From Meloidogyne chitwoodi (taxonomy: Eukaryota; Nematoda; Chromadorea; Rhabditida; Meloidogynidae), in NCBI GenBank assembly GCA_015183035.1, contig JACZZP010000009.1, positions 1,488,001 to 1,552,000 of the forward strand: a stretch of DNA of 64,000 nucleotides, in the 5' to 3' direction. Within the stretch, counting starts at the first letter, position 1, and every line of letters begins with the position of its first letter. Below, piece after piece: positions 36,731 to 50,772 of the stretch. The notes under the pieces are model-generated. The model ran no database searches, was not told where the DNA came from, and saw only the letters and a list, made by a program, of their open reading frames with translations. A program made the position numbers and the translations under genes.

Positions 36731-37133
36731 GAACCACCACCGTTGGCGTAGCTCCTATAACAAAGTTACTAGAACCACCACCGTTGGCGTAGCTCCTATA
36801 ACATAAGTTACTAGAACCACCACCGTTGGCGTAGCTCCTATAACAAAGTTACTAGAACCACCACCGTTGGCGTAGCTCCTATAACATAAGTTACTAGAAC
36901 CACCACCGTTGGCGTAGCTCCTATAACAAAGTTACTAGAACCACCACCGTTGGCGTAGCTCCTATAACATAAGTTACTAGAACCACCACCGTTGGCGTAG
37001 CTCCTATAACAAAGTTACTAGAACCACCACCGTTGGCGTAGCTCCTATAACATAAGTTACTAGAACCACCACCGTTGGCGTAGCTCCTATAACAAAGTTA
37101 CTAGAACCACCACCGTTGGCGTAGCTCCTAGAA
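36731..37133. repeat. Minisatellite, alternating 41/42-bp units (83-bp dimer)
   Basis: Ten unit starts at 36731, 36772, 36814, 36855, 36897, 36938, 36980, 37021, 37063 and 37104 give spacings alternating strictly 41 and 42. The units differ only by ACAAAG versus ACATAAG. Each begins GAACCACCACCGTTGGCGTA. Copies look otherwise identical. The array is bounded on both sides by GCTCCTAGAACGTCWGCTCA. The 83-bp period is not a multiple of three, so no reading frame survives through it. Confidence 0.95.
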
Positions 37134-37164
37134 CGTCTGCTCATAGAACCAATACATTTGGAGT

Positions 37165-37245
37165 TGCTCGTAGTCGTTGTCGGCGCTGCTCGTAGTCGTT
37201 GGCGGCGCTGCTCGTAGTCGTTGGCGGCGCTGCTCATAGACGTTG
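37165..37245. repeat. Three tandem 22-bp units
   Basis: CGTAGTCGTTGKCGGCGCTG plus CT is repeated three times, then a diverged fourth copy (CATAGACGTTGG). It directly adjoins the 41/42-bp array and shares GTAGCTC-type words with it. 22 bp is also out of phase with codons. Confidence 0.85.
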
Positions 37246-37603
37246 GTTGACGTAGCTCTGGACATAAGACTGTTAAAATACGCGGTTTATATAGTATCCC
37301 TTTTGAAAACACTAAAACTCTCAATTTTCTCTTCCACTAAATTATTATACTACAAAATATAAACAAACCACCACTTATCAATTAGTTAATTAAAAATAAG
37401 ATATTGACTTCAACAGACTTTTCGTCAACGGACTTTTCGTCAATGAATAAAATTGAAAAATCAAGAGAAGAAACATGTTTTATTTAACAAACCAAAATGA
37501 TATATTCCAAACATTAATTTCTACTAATTTTTTATTTAAAATTATTAAATTCAAAAATAATAATTTTATTTTTTAATTTTATTTTAAAAAATATATATTT
37601 CAG
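37246..37603. other. Spacer between the repeats and a Cys-rich exon
   Basis: The stretch carries CAGACTTTTCGTCAACGGAC and a near repeat at 37,410-37,445. Otherwise it is AT-rich. No supported gene. Confidence 0.4.
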
Positions 37604-37720
37604 TCTTCTTCAATTAATAATATTTTATTAATAAATATATTAATTAAATTTAATAATGGCTGTGTAGGTCGTGATAATGTTCTATGTGACAATGGTAACA
37701 ACAAATGCTGTTCTAGTTAA
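37604..37720 (+). CDS. Possible terminal exon of a small Cys-rich peptide
   Basis: After a good acceptor (ATATATTTCAG) a frame of 38 codons runs to a TAA: SSSINNILLINILIKF then NNGCVGRDNVLCDNGNNKCC and SS. Four Cys lie in a C-x7-C-x7-CC pattern, like half of a knottin-type module. A possible upstream exon starts at the ATG near 37,475, but the join is not convincing. Function unknown; low confidence. Confidence 0.3.
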   Translation, partial: SSSINNILLINILIKFNNGCVGRDNVLCDNGNNKCCSS

Positions 37721-38428
37721 TTTAAATTAATATTTATTTAAATTTAAAAAAAAATTTAAGTTTTAGTTTATTTAAATTAAGTATAATATTAATTATATTT
37801 ATCAAATTAGTGTGACGATATAAGTGTAACGATCTTTGTAAAAAAAAACTTTAAAATAAATAAATATTATTATATTTACTTTTATTTTATTTATTAAAAT
37901 ATATTCTACATACTACATATAATGATTTCTGATTTTTAAATGACCTTTAAATATATTTATTTATTTTTTTATTATTTCATAAGGTTATATTATAAAATAT
38001 TTAATTAATTAATTTAATTTTTAATTAAAATACTAATATTTAAATATTAATTTTTATTATTTTAAATTGCCAAACTATTTACTAATTACCTTTTAATAAA
38101 TATAAAAAAAGAAAAGAGAGAAAATGAAAAGAGCATTATTATATAAGTAAATAATAATTAAATGAACCGGTTCAAAAAAAAGTATAAACCTTCTTTAAGT
38201 TTTTATTTTACATTTTTTATATTTAAAATAAACTACGCATTTTGTGGTTGGAATGGAAAAGTTTCCCTTTCCTTTTATTTCTTTCCTCTTTTTTTGGGCC
38301 AAATAAAAATATTTATTTAATTATTAATCGAGAATATTAAAACTACTAAATTTTTTTTTAAATATTTTTGTTTCAATTTAAATTAAATTTAATAAGAAAA
38401 ATATATTTATTTATTTTTTAATATAAAA
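37721..38428. other. Intergenic, AT-rich
   Basis: Presumed promoter of the ARD-like gene. No other feature seen. Confidence 0.5.
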
Positions 38429-39111
38429 ATGGTACAAATGTGGTGTATGGAAACTTATCCAATTGGAGATCCTCGTTTACCTCATCATTGTTTTCCTCCA
38501 AAAGTTGTTAATTCTGATGAATTAACAAAAAAGACTGGAGCTTTATATTATAAAGTAAATAAATAAATTTAATTAAATTAATTATTCTTTTTTTTAGTTA
38601 GATTTAGAAGATCAAATAGCACTTTCAAAACGTATTGCTATTGTTAAACTTGAAAGAAATCTTTCACGTGAAGATACACTTACTTTAGATGCACAATCAA
38701 CTGTTGATTTTGAAGATAAAGTTTTTTTTATTAATTAATTTTATTTTTTTAAAAAAAGATGGCAGAAATGTTTGAAGAAACTAAATGTGAAGAAGATCAA
38801 GCAAGAATGGTAAAATAATTAATTAATTTAAATAAAATAAAAAAATAAAAAAAGATTATGGAAGGTTCTGTTTATTTTGATTTAGAAGCAAATGATGGAC
38901 AATGGATTCGAATACTTTGGTTTAAATAATTAAATTAATATTTTAAATAATTTAGTGAATATGGTGATTTAATTTTAATAAAAGCTGGTACTTGGTATAG
39001 AATGGCAACAACACCAAAGGTTTAAAATTTAATTTTATTTTTTATTTTATTTTTTAGAATTTTGTAAAAATTCGACGTTTCTTCAAAGGAGATGAAAATA
39101 AAGAAAATTAA
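38429..39111 (+). CDS. adi1: Acireductone-dioxygenase-fold protein lacking metal ligands
   Basis: Start [20 protein letters not shown], then [14 protein letters not shown] sequence, [40 protein letters not shown] and [20 protein letters not shown], ending [18 protein letters not shown]. Order and length match ARD (ADI1), the cupin enzyme of the methionine salvage pathway. In active ARD the metal is held by His, His and Glu of a HxHxxxxE-type motif and by a later His. The matching positions here read [11 protein letters not shown] and AGTWYR, so by hand alignment all four ligands are replaced (Thr, Cys, Gln, Tyr). Catalysis therefore seems unlikely. It may be a pseudoenzyme paralogue; whether another intact ADI1 exists elsewhere cannot be seen. 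The gene is intact, with small introns. Confidence 0.85.
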
Positions 39112-39925
39112 GAAAGAAAATAAATAAATTGAATATAATTCTTTTTAAATAAATTTTTTAGTAAAAAAAGAGAAAAATTTAAATTAATTATTGATTTTGT
39201 GTTTAGTTATTTTTTTATAAATTTTTATTCTTTTTAATTTTTATTAATTGATTAAATATAAAAATAAAAATAATATTTTTTATTTATTAAAAAACCAGCT
39301 TTTTCATTAATTATTTGAGTCAGCCCATTAAACCCTATTCATCAATTACACTGAAATATCAAAACTAAATATTTATTAATAATTTAAATTTTATTTCTTA
39401 GATTAATTATATTTAATGCATATAATGGCTTTATTTCTTAAATTAAAAATAAATAATTAAAAATTTGTTAAATGTAAAAACACAAAGGACTGCAAATCTT
39501 TCCTCTCTTTTCTCAAGAATAGATTTATTGAATATTCTTAGTTAAGGAAGATGAAGGAGAACGAAATTCTATTTAGTTTCTGATGACCTTTTCTGATTTA
39601 ATTAGCTTTTAATTTTTTATTTTTGTTATCCAGAACATTATTTATTTCTTTTTTTCATTATTTGTTTTTTTCCAATTTTAATACTTTGATTTCTTTTTTA
39701 ATTTTTAAATATTTTTGAATTATATAATGTTTTTTTAGTGTTGATATTTTTGTTTAGATATATAGGGGTGAATCAAATCCTTTGTCCCCAACCTTTATTT
39801 TTTGGAATATTTTGGAGTTTGTATTGCAATATAAAAAGAAAAGAATAAAAAGAGAATAAAGGTATATACATTATTTTATATCTTTTTTTTATTTGTGATT
39901 AAAAGAAAAAATAATTTAAAAAAAA
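39112..39925. other. Intergenic, AT-rich
   Basis: Spacer between the ARD-like and lipase genes, both on the plus strand. The lipase promoter is expected here. Nothing else supported. Confidence 0.5.
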
Positions 39926-41213
39926 ATGTTATTTAATAAAATTATTATAATTATTATTATTTTATTTTTACAATTTTTTTCAAAATGTTTTTCAACATTT
40001 TCACCTTCTTTTCATGAATTTTTAAAAAATTATGGAGGTGAACAACTTGATAAAGAACTTTCACGTGAAGATATTGGATTAGATGGAAGTTTTGGTGGTG
40101 GAAATCATCAAAATGGAAAGCAAACAAGGTTACTTTTTAATAAAATTATTTATTTCATTTTTTTAATATATTTTTAATTTTATTTTTAAAAGAAATCGTC
40201 CTGTAATTATAATTCATGGTATTACAAATTATGCAGGTCAATTTGAACGAATTCGTCAATATTTTCTAGTAATATTTTTAAAAATATTTTTTAATTTTTT
40301 TAATTTAAAAGACTCATGGATATAATGATGAAGAAGTTTATGGAACAACCTATGGAGATGCTGGAAAAACAAGTGTTTTACTTGTTACAATGCAATGTCA
40401 TTATGTAAAAATGGTTACCTAATTAATTAATATAAATATATTTTTTATATAATTAAAAAAAAAGATTCGATTAATAATTCAATCAGTATCTCAATTTACA
40501 TCAAATAAAGTTAATATTATTGCAATTTCTATGGGTTCTCCAATTGCACGAAAAGTTGATAATTTAAAAAAATTATATTTTTTTTAAATTTAAGGCTATA
40601 ATGGGAGGAAATTGTGTAGATACAGGAGATCAATTAGGGCCACCATTAACTGATTTAATACAAACATTTGTTGGGGTAGCTGGTGTAAATTGGGGATCTT
40701 TCCTTTGCATTATTCCAATTGGTAGTTGTAATTTAATTAATGGAATGGCTTGTGGCTCCAAATTTTTAAATGATATTAATTCTAGGTAAAGAAAAATTTT
40801 TTTAACAAAAAATATTTTTTTATTTAAAATTATAGGCAAAAATACGAAGGTACATTTATTTACACAATAATTTCAACTGGGGATGATAAAGTTGGATATC
40901 AAGCATGTGGGCGATTGGCAAGTAGTATCATTGGCGAGAACCAAAGTTTTAAGGTTAAAAATATTAAAAAAACAATAAAAAGAAATTAAAAGTTTTACAA
41001 AAGATTTATTTAAAAATAAAGATTTTAATGAAAAAAGAAAAATACTGTAAATTTCTGTTTAAAATATAATATTTGGCAAAGTGTTATTAAAAATTCTTTT
41101 AAAATTATTCTTTAAAATTCTAGCAAGAAGGTCTAAATCATGATCAAGTGATCTTTGATACGGCAGCGATGCAATACAACTTAATAACTTATGGACATCC
41201 TCAGGATCCATAA
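39926..41213 (+). CDS. Secreted class-2 lipase (EstA-type, LIPS family)
   Basis: A signal peptide, MLFNKIIIIIIILFLQFFSK, is followed by FSPSFHEFLKNYGGEQLDKE. The alpha/beta-hydrolase core starts with RPVIIIHGITNYAGQF (oxyanion region HGI). THGYNDEEVYGTTYGD and the nucleophile strand VNIIAISMGSPIARK come next, with the Ser in place although the usual Gly before it is Ala (AISMG rather than GxSxG). GDDKVGYQACGRLAS supplies the probable acid and GLNHDQVIFDTAAMQY the probable catalytic His. Ends TYGHPQDP. This is the family expanded as lips genes in C. elegans. The likely substrate is an extracellular lipid ester; specificity unknown. Intact, with short introns. Confidence 0.85.
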
Positions 41214-41379
41214 AACTAGTTTATTGAAAAAGATTAATGATACTTAAATGAATATTTTGATTTTCTTATTTGTACTTATAAATTGTTAAAAAAATTTTTA
41301 TTCTATTTACTATTAAGAAATTAACGATCTTAAAGATATTTTCGTTATTCAACATGATTATAATAATTTTATTTAAATT

Positions 41380-41392
41380 AAAATATTTTAGC
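41380..41392 (+). promoter_or_regulatory. Probable spliced-leader acceptor of the helicase gene
   Basis: AAAATATTTTAG lies 2 bp before the ATG at 41394. Only 180 bp separate the lipase stop from this start, so co-transcription is possible, but nothing proves it. Confidence 0.35.
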
Positions 41393-41393
41393 A

Positions 41394-44490
<3,097 letters not shown>

Positions 44491-44609
44491 TGTTATTTAA
44501 ATTTTGTTATTTTATTTTATGAATTATTGAAATAAAAATACTATAGATAATAAGTATCTGTGAAATCAAAATGTTAGTCATTTTTATTGTCATTGATTGG
44601 CATAGTTTA

Positions 44610-47600
44610 CTAGTAGATTAATTCACTATTGGAAGAATTATCACGTTCCTAAAATTCCAAAAAAAAAATATTTGTGAAAATAATATTCTAACCTTCGAGT
44701 CTTCTCTTTTCTTCTCAATATTCATGCGCCGACTTTTATTACATAAAAGTGCAATGACATCACCTCTTTCCATAAGTTTCTTTAATAAAAATGCTCGTTG
44801 TTCCATTATTTCCTCTAATTGATTTAGCAAATTCATACGTTCATTATCAATCAAACTGAATGATGTCTAAAAACTTTCAATCTGATTTTTAATCTTTGAT
44901 ACTTGTTTATTGTCCCTAACATAATTTATTTTTTGCGAACAGAATAGTGAATTTTCATCTTTTGGTTGCCAACTTTTTTATTATTTTTATAGCCATGACT
45001 GTTCTCACTTGTTCGATGACAATAAACAAGTATAATAATTTTAAACCTGAATCCAATTTTGATGAGCACGACAACTTTTATTTTTATCTTGACAATATCC
45101 ACCATCCGCTATCATTGCATCAGATGAGAGAAAAAGATCTTCAAAATTTACGGAATATCCGTTCTTATACCAACTCAAAGGGCACCCACATATCTAAAAT
45201 CTTCAAAAATAAATTCAATTAGGTAAGCAGCAAAAAACCTTTAAATTGTATTGGTCCTTGTAATGTTCTGGGCACGCATACCTTAGTCTTTTGCAAAAAG
45301 TTTTATTGATTTTGTTATAAGCATCGCAGTAGAGGTTGTATTGATTATTAGGAATCTAATTTGATTAATAAAAAGTAAAAACTTTTTTTAAAGATAACCG
45401 GATAATCGGTTCCATATGTAGTTTGTTTTTCAGAACGAGCATAACAAGACTGGGTATGTTTTGTACTCTCACGCATAGGGAATTCACCTCCACATACTGG
45501 ACACCCAACCACCTAAAAAATAAAATAGTAATAAATAACAAAAATATCAAATTTACATTTAATTCTAATATAACTTTATTTTTTAAATTATATTGTCAGA
45601 AAAAAAGTTAAATATATATAAGTATGTATTTGATAATTTAATTAAAATTTCTTTTGTATAATACTAGATTATCGTCTTCGCTCCGAGGTTGTTCTGCACT
45701 TGGTTGCGCATTTTTAATTGCATCCAAAAAATTGTCAACGTTCTCCTTCCAATCTCCCAAATGTTTTAACTTCTGATGGATTTGTGTAATTTGTTCTTGA
45801 AGGTCATCAAGTCGTTTAGTATCTTTAGTCTGCTTTGACGGAACTTGGGCAAAAAAATCGACAAATCTTTGTGGCAATATTGTCTTAAGACGAATCTGAA
45901 AATTGATTATTTCTAGATAATAATTTTAAAATAAAAGATTAACCTGTGCAAGAGCTATTCCACAACGTTCTGAGCAATATTTTGAGCCTTGTCTCACCTA
46001 AAATTTGTAAATATTATAAATTATTTTTAAATACCGAGTTGACGCATTCAGGTCCAATGCACTGTTTTTCTTCATTATCTTTTGGAACCTGGAAATAAAG
46101 AAAAATTTAATATTTTTAATATCTTGAATTATATTAAAAGCACCTCGTGCGTAGTATTAAATCTCGTCTTTGTCTTTTTACGCATTAAATTGCAGTAAAA
46201 TTTGTTGAGTTGTATAGCCACATCGTCATGTTCTTTAGGGCTATCTAACAAAACACTGCGGCGATGTCTAGAAGTTATCTCGTCGTAAAGTTCTTTTGAC
46301 TTATGCTTAGACTTTCGTCCTTTTGTCTTAATATTATAAACATCACAATCAAGACTTGATGTTTCAGACAATTCAGCAATCTCCATCATTTTCAACTAAA
46401 AACAAAAATCTTTTTCAACAGTTAATCAAGTAAAAGAATTCCTTCCTAATATCGAAAGAATCGATGAAGACAAAAAATTTTTCGGGAGATTTAATTTTTA
46501 ACGAAGTATTTAAAAATTTCACAGAATAAATAATCTCAATTTTTTATATATTAAATTACCAACCTTTTTTTGCAAAAGTTCCTCAACTTGTACACAAATC
46601 CGTTGCATGCAAAGTTTTCCTTTATTTTGTGGCTGCACGCAGACAACACATTTTCCACAGTCTTTATCTCGAAAACATCCAATACAATTTTCACATCGTA
46701 ATTCAGGATTTTCCTCTTGAATTTTTTGTTGTTTTAGAACGGAGATAGGAATCAGATGTAATAAAGATGATGGCTTAACAATTTCACCAATAATAGTCGA
46801 GCATGATGGAGGCCGTTCATTAATGATACAATTGGAAGGAGGTTCTTCTTTAATCTTTGTTGCAGTTATAAGATTGTTTTCTTTAGGTTTGCAAAGTTGA
46901 TTTTCAAGTTTTGATTTGATTAATGCTAAATTTTTTGATAATTTATGGCTCTTTGGTCAAGTTTGACTTAATTAAATATTAAAAAATATTTAGTAAGCAA
47001 AAATATTCGCGATCGAGGTAAAAATTTTGTTTTGCAAAGGATAGAGTATTCACTCATATAAAGCCTTTTATTGCAAATTTAAGAGTTTTAGAAATTTCTT
47101 CACCCATCTAATTATATAAAAGAGAATCGGTGTGTGTTTGTTTGTCCGGTTTTTATAGACAAATGATTGGGATGTGAAAATGGGTTTTTTATAGTAGTTT
47201 TTGACAGTGGATACTATGGTCAGGGATGGTGGGTGGGCGACCTCTTAATATTTTTTATTTTTGTATTTTCGTTGGCGTTAGTTATTTGAGCTAACAATAA
47301 GCTGTTTTGTTACATCAATGTCAGTGATTTGGTTTAAAATATTTTATCCTATTAGTTTTTTAGGTTCTTTTATTTTATTCAATTCCGTTTTGTTTTGTTA
47401 TTTGGAAATGTTTATTAGTATGATGACCTTATTGGTCAGGTTATTTTATTTTTTTTTGTAGGGAAGAAGGACGCACGAAGGGCGACCAACTTCGCTAGTA
47501 AAAATTAAAGCAAAAACAAAATTATTACTTGAACCCGCAAGACTTGGACTTCTGGTGTGGGCCAGAACAGTTGATTCTTCTTTTTTGATGATTTTTGCAG

Positions 47601-48010
47601 GCTTATCTCCTTTAAAATAATTAAATAAGTTTAAAAATTTAATATACCAATTTTTAAATTCTTTTCTTGGAATTCCGATGATTCTTTTCGCTTTTTAGTA
47701 TTTTCTTCCTGTATTTTAAAAGCAGTTTCTTTTCCATTTTTCTTGCATAAATTGCAAGCATATTTTTCAATTTTGTCAACATCTTTCTTTTTAATACCCA
47801 CACATTTTACATGATACCAAATAGAACAATAATCACAACAAATCATTAATGTTGAATAATCACTAAAAATAATTATCATTTAAGTTAAAAAACAAAAAAC
47901 CTCGAATCACATATACAATGCTTTTCAACTATCTCATCATCCTGTTTTTCAACTTTACTTTCATCTTCGTTTTTAAATTTTCCTTTTCGAGTATTTTTTA
48001 ATTCGGACAT
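44610..48010 (-). CDS. cfp-1: CFP-1 (CXXC1), PHD/CXXC subunit of the SET1 complex
   Basis: Nuclear chromatin reader that directs COMPASS/SET1 H3K4 methylation. N-terminal PHD: HCICDS then ICCDYCSIWYHVKCVGIKKK and YACNLCKKN (47,740-47,930). CXXC region: CENCIGCFRDKDCGKC, then VVCVQPQNKGKLCMQRIC (46,590-46,700). C-terminal CXXC1 core: CIGPECVNSVRQGSKYCSER, ILPQRFVDFFAQVP, a coiled coil, VGCPVCGGEFPMRESTKHTQ, LYCDAYNKINKTFCKRLRYA, ICGCPLSWYKN and LIDNERMNLLNQLEEIMEQR, ending ERDNSSNSELIY. The CXXC linker is about five residues shorter than usual and lacks the KFGG motif that vertebrate CXXC domains use to bind CpG. The plus-strand frame at 44,947-45,222 is only a shadow of these exons. The gene converges on the helicase and hosts a Helitron candidate. 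Confidence 0.9.
47107..47498 (+). mobile_element. Candidate Helitron in a cfp-1 intron
   Basis: A 392-bp insert begins TCTAATTATATAAAAGAG and ends TTCGCTAG. It sits between an A (47,106) and a T (47,499), as Helitrons do. Just before the CTAG end is a hairpin, CGAAG-GGCGACCAA-CTTCG (47,476-47,494). No inverted repeats or coding capacity. The hairpin is closer to the end than is typical, so this is a candidate only. Confidence 0.5.
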
Positions 48011-48862
48011 TGAATAAAAAATTATCAAGAATAATGATAAAACAATCGCAAATTTTAATAATATTCTTAATAATATTAAATTGAATTTCCCTTAACAGTA
48101 AAAGATGAATGTTTCGTCAGTTTTCAGTAAAATAAAATTGCAGGATTCTGGATTTGGTTCAAAAAATTTTATTGTACAGGATCCGAAAGTACTAATCCTA
48201 AAATATTTTAATTCTACTACATATCCTGCTACTTTAAAGGATCCTATACAATATTACAAAACAGTTTTACCTTGACCAATCAATTTCTTAACCGCAAAAA
48301 TGGATAAATACTTCAATCAAAGAAGTCCTTTATGAAACGGAATACATGAGGGTTGGATATTTGATTTTTTTAATAATTTTTAAGTTCTTTCAAAAATGGA
48401 TCTATATGGAATCAAAAGATTTCCTATATGTAATTTAATTATTGAGAATGGTTTTCGAATTTTTGAAGAAGAAGCACGTAGAATAGGCACCTTTAAGACA
48501 TTTATAAATTAATCAAGGACAACTTATTTAAAATTAACATAGCGAGTTTTTCGGGAAATTATAGGAACTCTACAGTCTCACAAGGAGGAAAATACGCTCA
48601 TCATGCTCTCATTTATTACTCTTTTTCTTTTTCCCGGTCTCTCAATTTCCACATTATTTCGTTTTAAGGCAAACCAACAAGTTTTAGACAAAATGTAATT
48701 GATGAAATGGTCATAAGGCCAATAAGAGACTTCAGCTCCCAAAAGGATCGAGTAATAGATTGTAAGATAATCAAAGAATTAAGAAAATTAAGAACTAATT
48801 TACAAGAAGTTCATAGTTTATCAATCTAAACGTTTTATTTTTGTAGACTAATAATTTAAAAA
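48011..48862. other. Shared upstream region of cfp-1 and the ZCCHC4-type gene
   Basis: Two divergent genes start at its edges. It contains a 39-codon plus-strand frame at about 48,395 (MDLYGIKRFPICNLIIENGF) that ends without supporting exons. No repeat boundaries seen. Confidence 0.4.
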
Positions 48863-50563
48863 ATGAAGAAAAAATTTTCAAAAAAGATTTTTAAAGAAAA
48901 GACGATTTTAAAAAATAATTTTTCTTCAAATTCGCAATCTAACCCAAATGGTGGGTCAGTTATTCGTAAACGATTAAATATCAAAATACTTGATGAACGT
49001 TGCTTTTTTGATGAAAACAATATTCCTCAGTGTAGACACGGTAAATTTTTGTTATTTTTTTCAATTTTTTCTAGGTCCCTGTTTATTATTTTCAAATTCT
49101 TCTGGTGAACGGTGGTTTTCCTGTGCTGTTTTTCGTTCAGCAAAATTATGTGGATTTCGTATAAATTTATCGAATGATGGAACATTACGGCACCAAGAAA
49201 AAATTCTCAAACCATCTGCTAAAACTTTGCCAATTACTGACTATGGTTTTTTGCGTAAAAGGTTAATAAATATAAATTTTAGTAAATTAAGATATATAAA
49301 AAATAAAACAATTAATTTGATTCTTTAAGTTTTGATGAATTAGTCAATGCCAAATTCGACCCTTTTTGGTGTAAGAAATGCCTTAATTTTGTTTCATTTA
49401 CACATGAACATAATCAAAAAGAACCTTTTACTAAATGGCCTTCTCCTTTTCAAATTATTGATGCTATACAAGTAAATTCCGGTGAAGCAGTTTGTTTTTA
49501 TTTTTTTATTTTCTAAAATTTTGTAAATAAATAACATTAAAGACATGAGATGAGGTATTAATTTATAAAATAATTTTAGTTGTTAGGAATACAAACAAAT
49601 TTTTACTTTTTACTTGTTTTTTTTATTTTTTCAGCAATTTTGGTTTACTGACAATGTTCTTTCTCTTATTGGTAATTTAATAAAAGAAAATGGAATTAAT
49701 TCAATTCTTTGTATTGGCACACCCATACTTTTTGATTGGCTTAAAAAGATGGATTTAAATGTATTTCTACTTGATTTTGATGATAGATTGGTTTAGTTTT
49801 TATTTGAAATTTAAATATATTTTTTTTAATAATTTTTTAGTCAAAATTCTACTTTCCCAATGAATTTGCGCGTTTTTCTATGTTAGTTTGTCATTTTTAT
49901 TTGCCTGAAGGTAAAGAAAATTTACTTGAATTTTTTCGTCAAAGTGGGAAAAATTTTGTTTGTATTTGTGATCCTCCATTTGGTGTTCAAATTAATCCAC
50001 TTATTCGTACAATAAATATATTGGAATTAATGTTTAAAGAAATAAAAAAGTAAAAAATAATAATAAATAAAAAAAATTCTTCTTTTAGTTCTTCTTTCAA
50101 TAAAATATTATTTTTGCCTTATTTTGTCTCAAAACATTTAATTAATACAAAATTTTCAATGGTTGATTACAAAGTTTTTTTAATTATTTTTTATAAAATG
50201 TTCATTTTTAATAGGTAACTTATACAAATCACCGAGATTTTTCGAAAAAACAAAAATCAACTGTTCGAATTTTTACTGATATTCCAAATAAATTATTTAA
50301 ATTGCCGAAAAAAGAAGGTTATCATTTTTGTGAAATTTGTGAACGCTTTGTAACTGAGGAAAATAAACATTGTTTTAAATGTGGATTTTGTACTTCTTTA
50401 GTAATTTTATTTTTAATTAATTAAAAAATATATAATTATTTTAAAGGATGGAACTTTTTATAAACATTGTAAATATTGCAATAAATGTGTAAAAAGAAAA
50501 TATATACATTGCCTAAATTGTATTAAATGCCATTTAAAAGAACGTTGTAACAGTAAAAGATAA
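48863..50563 (+). CDS. ZCCHC4: ZCCHC4-type rRNA N6-adenine methyltransferase
   Basis: Basic N-terminus MKKKFSKKIFKEKTILKNNF. A GRF-type zinc finger follows, joined over an intron: PQCRHG then PCLLFSNSSGERWFSCAVFR and SAKLCGF. FWCKKCLNFVSFTHEHNQ is a further Cys/His unit. The methyltransferase core includes NSILCIGTPILFDWL (SAM-binding strand), LDFDDR, EFARFSMLVCHFYLPEG and the catalytic CDPPFGVQINPL (DPPF). The C-terminal half has clustered Cys pairs: HFCEICERFVTEENKHCFKC and YKHCKYCNKCVKRKYIHCLN, ending CHLKERCNSKR. This order matches ZCCHC4, which methylates one adenosine of 28S rRNA in the nucleolus. Catalytic residues are intact. Small introns, complete. Confidence 0.85.
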
Positions 50564-50772
50564 TATTATTATTATAAATAAATATATTATAATGTTGTTA
50601 GATAATTAAAATTAATTATTTTTTATTCCAACCATTAACACAAATATTAATTGGAGTTATAAGATGGAGATAAGTTAAGAAAATAATAATTTATTCTTTC
50701 ATTCTTTTATTTAAATAACCTGCTTTTCCATATTCAATTTATTTAACCGGACTTTATTTTCACTTGAATGAG

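Noticed and set aside
36731..37133. CRISPR-like array
   Set aside because: The units are contiguous, with no unique spacers, in a eukaryotic genome; it is a minisatellite.
37004..37324. Frame through the minisatellite (ANGGG / ATPTVVV repeats)
   Set aside because: Repeat units of 41/42 and 22 bp are out of phase with codons; the frame exists only for a short stretch.
44947..45222. Plus-strand frame with a signal-peptide-like start (MNFHLLVANFFIIFIAMTVL)
   Set aside because: The opposite strand encodes clear CFP-1 exons here (ICGCPLSWYKN..., CRAHQNWIQ), so this is a shadow frame.
48395..48514. 39-codon frame with ARRIGTFKTF, resembling the start of a BIR domain
   Set aside because: No zinc-binding Cys/His follow and no exon joins sensibly, so chance is more likely.
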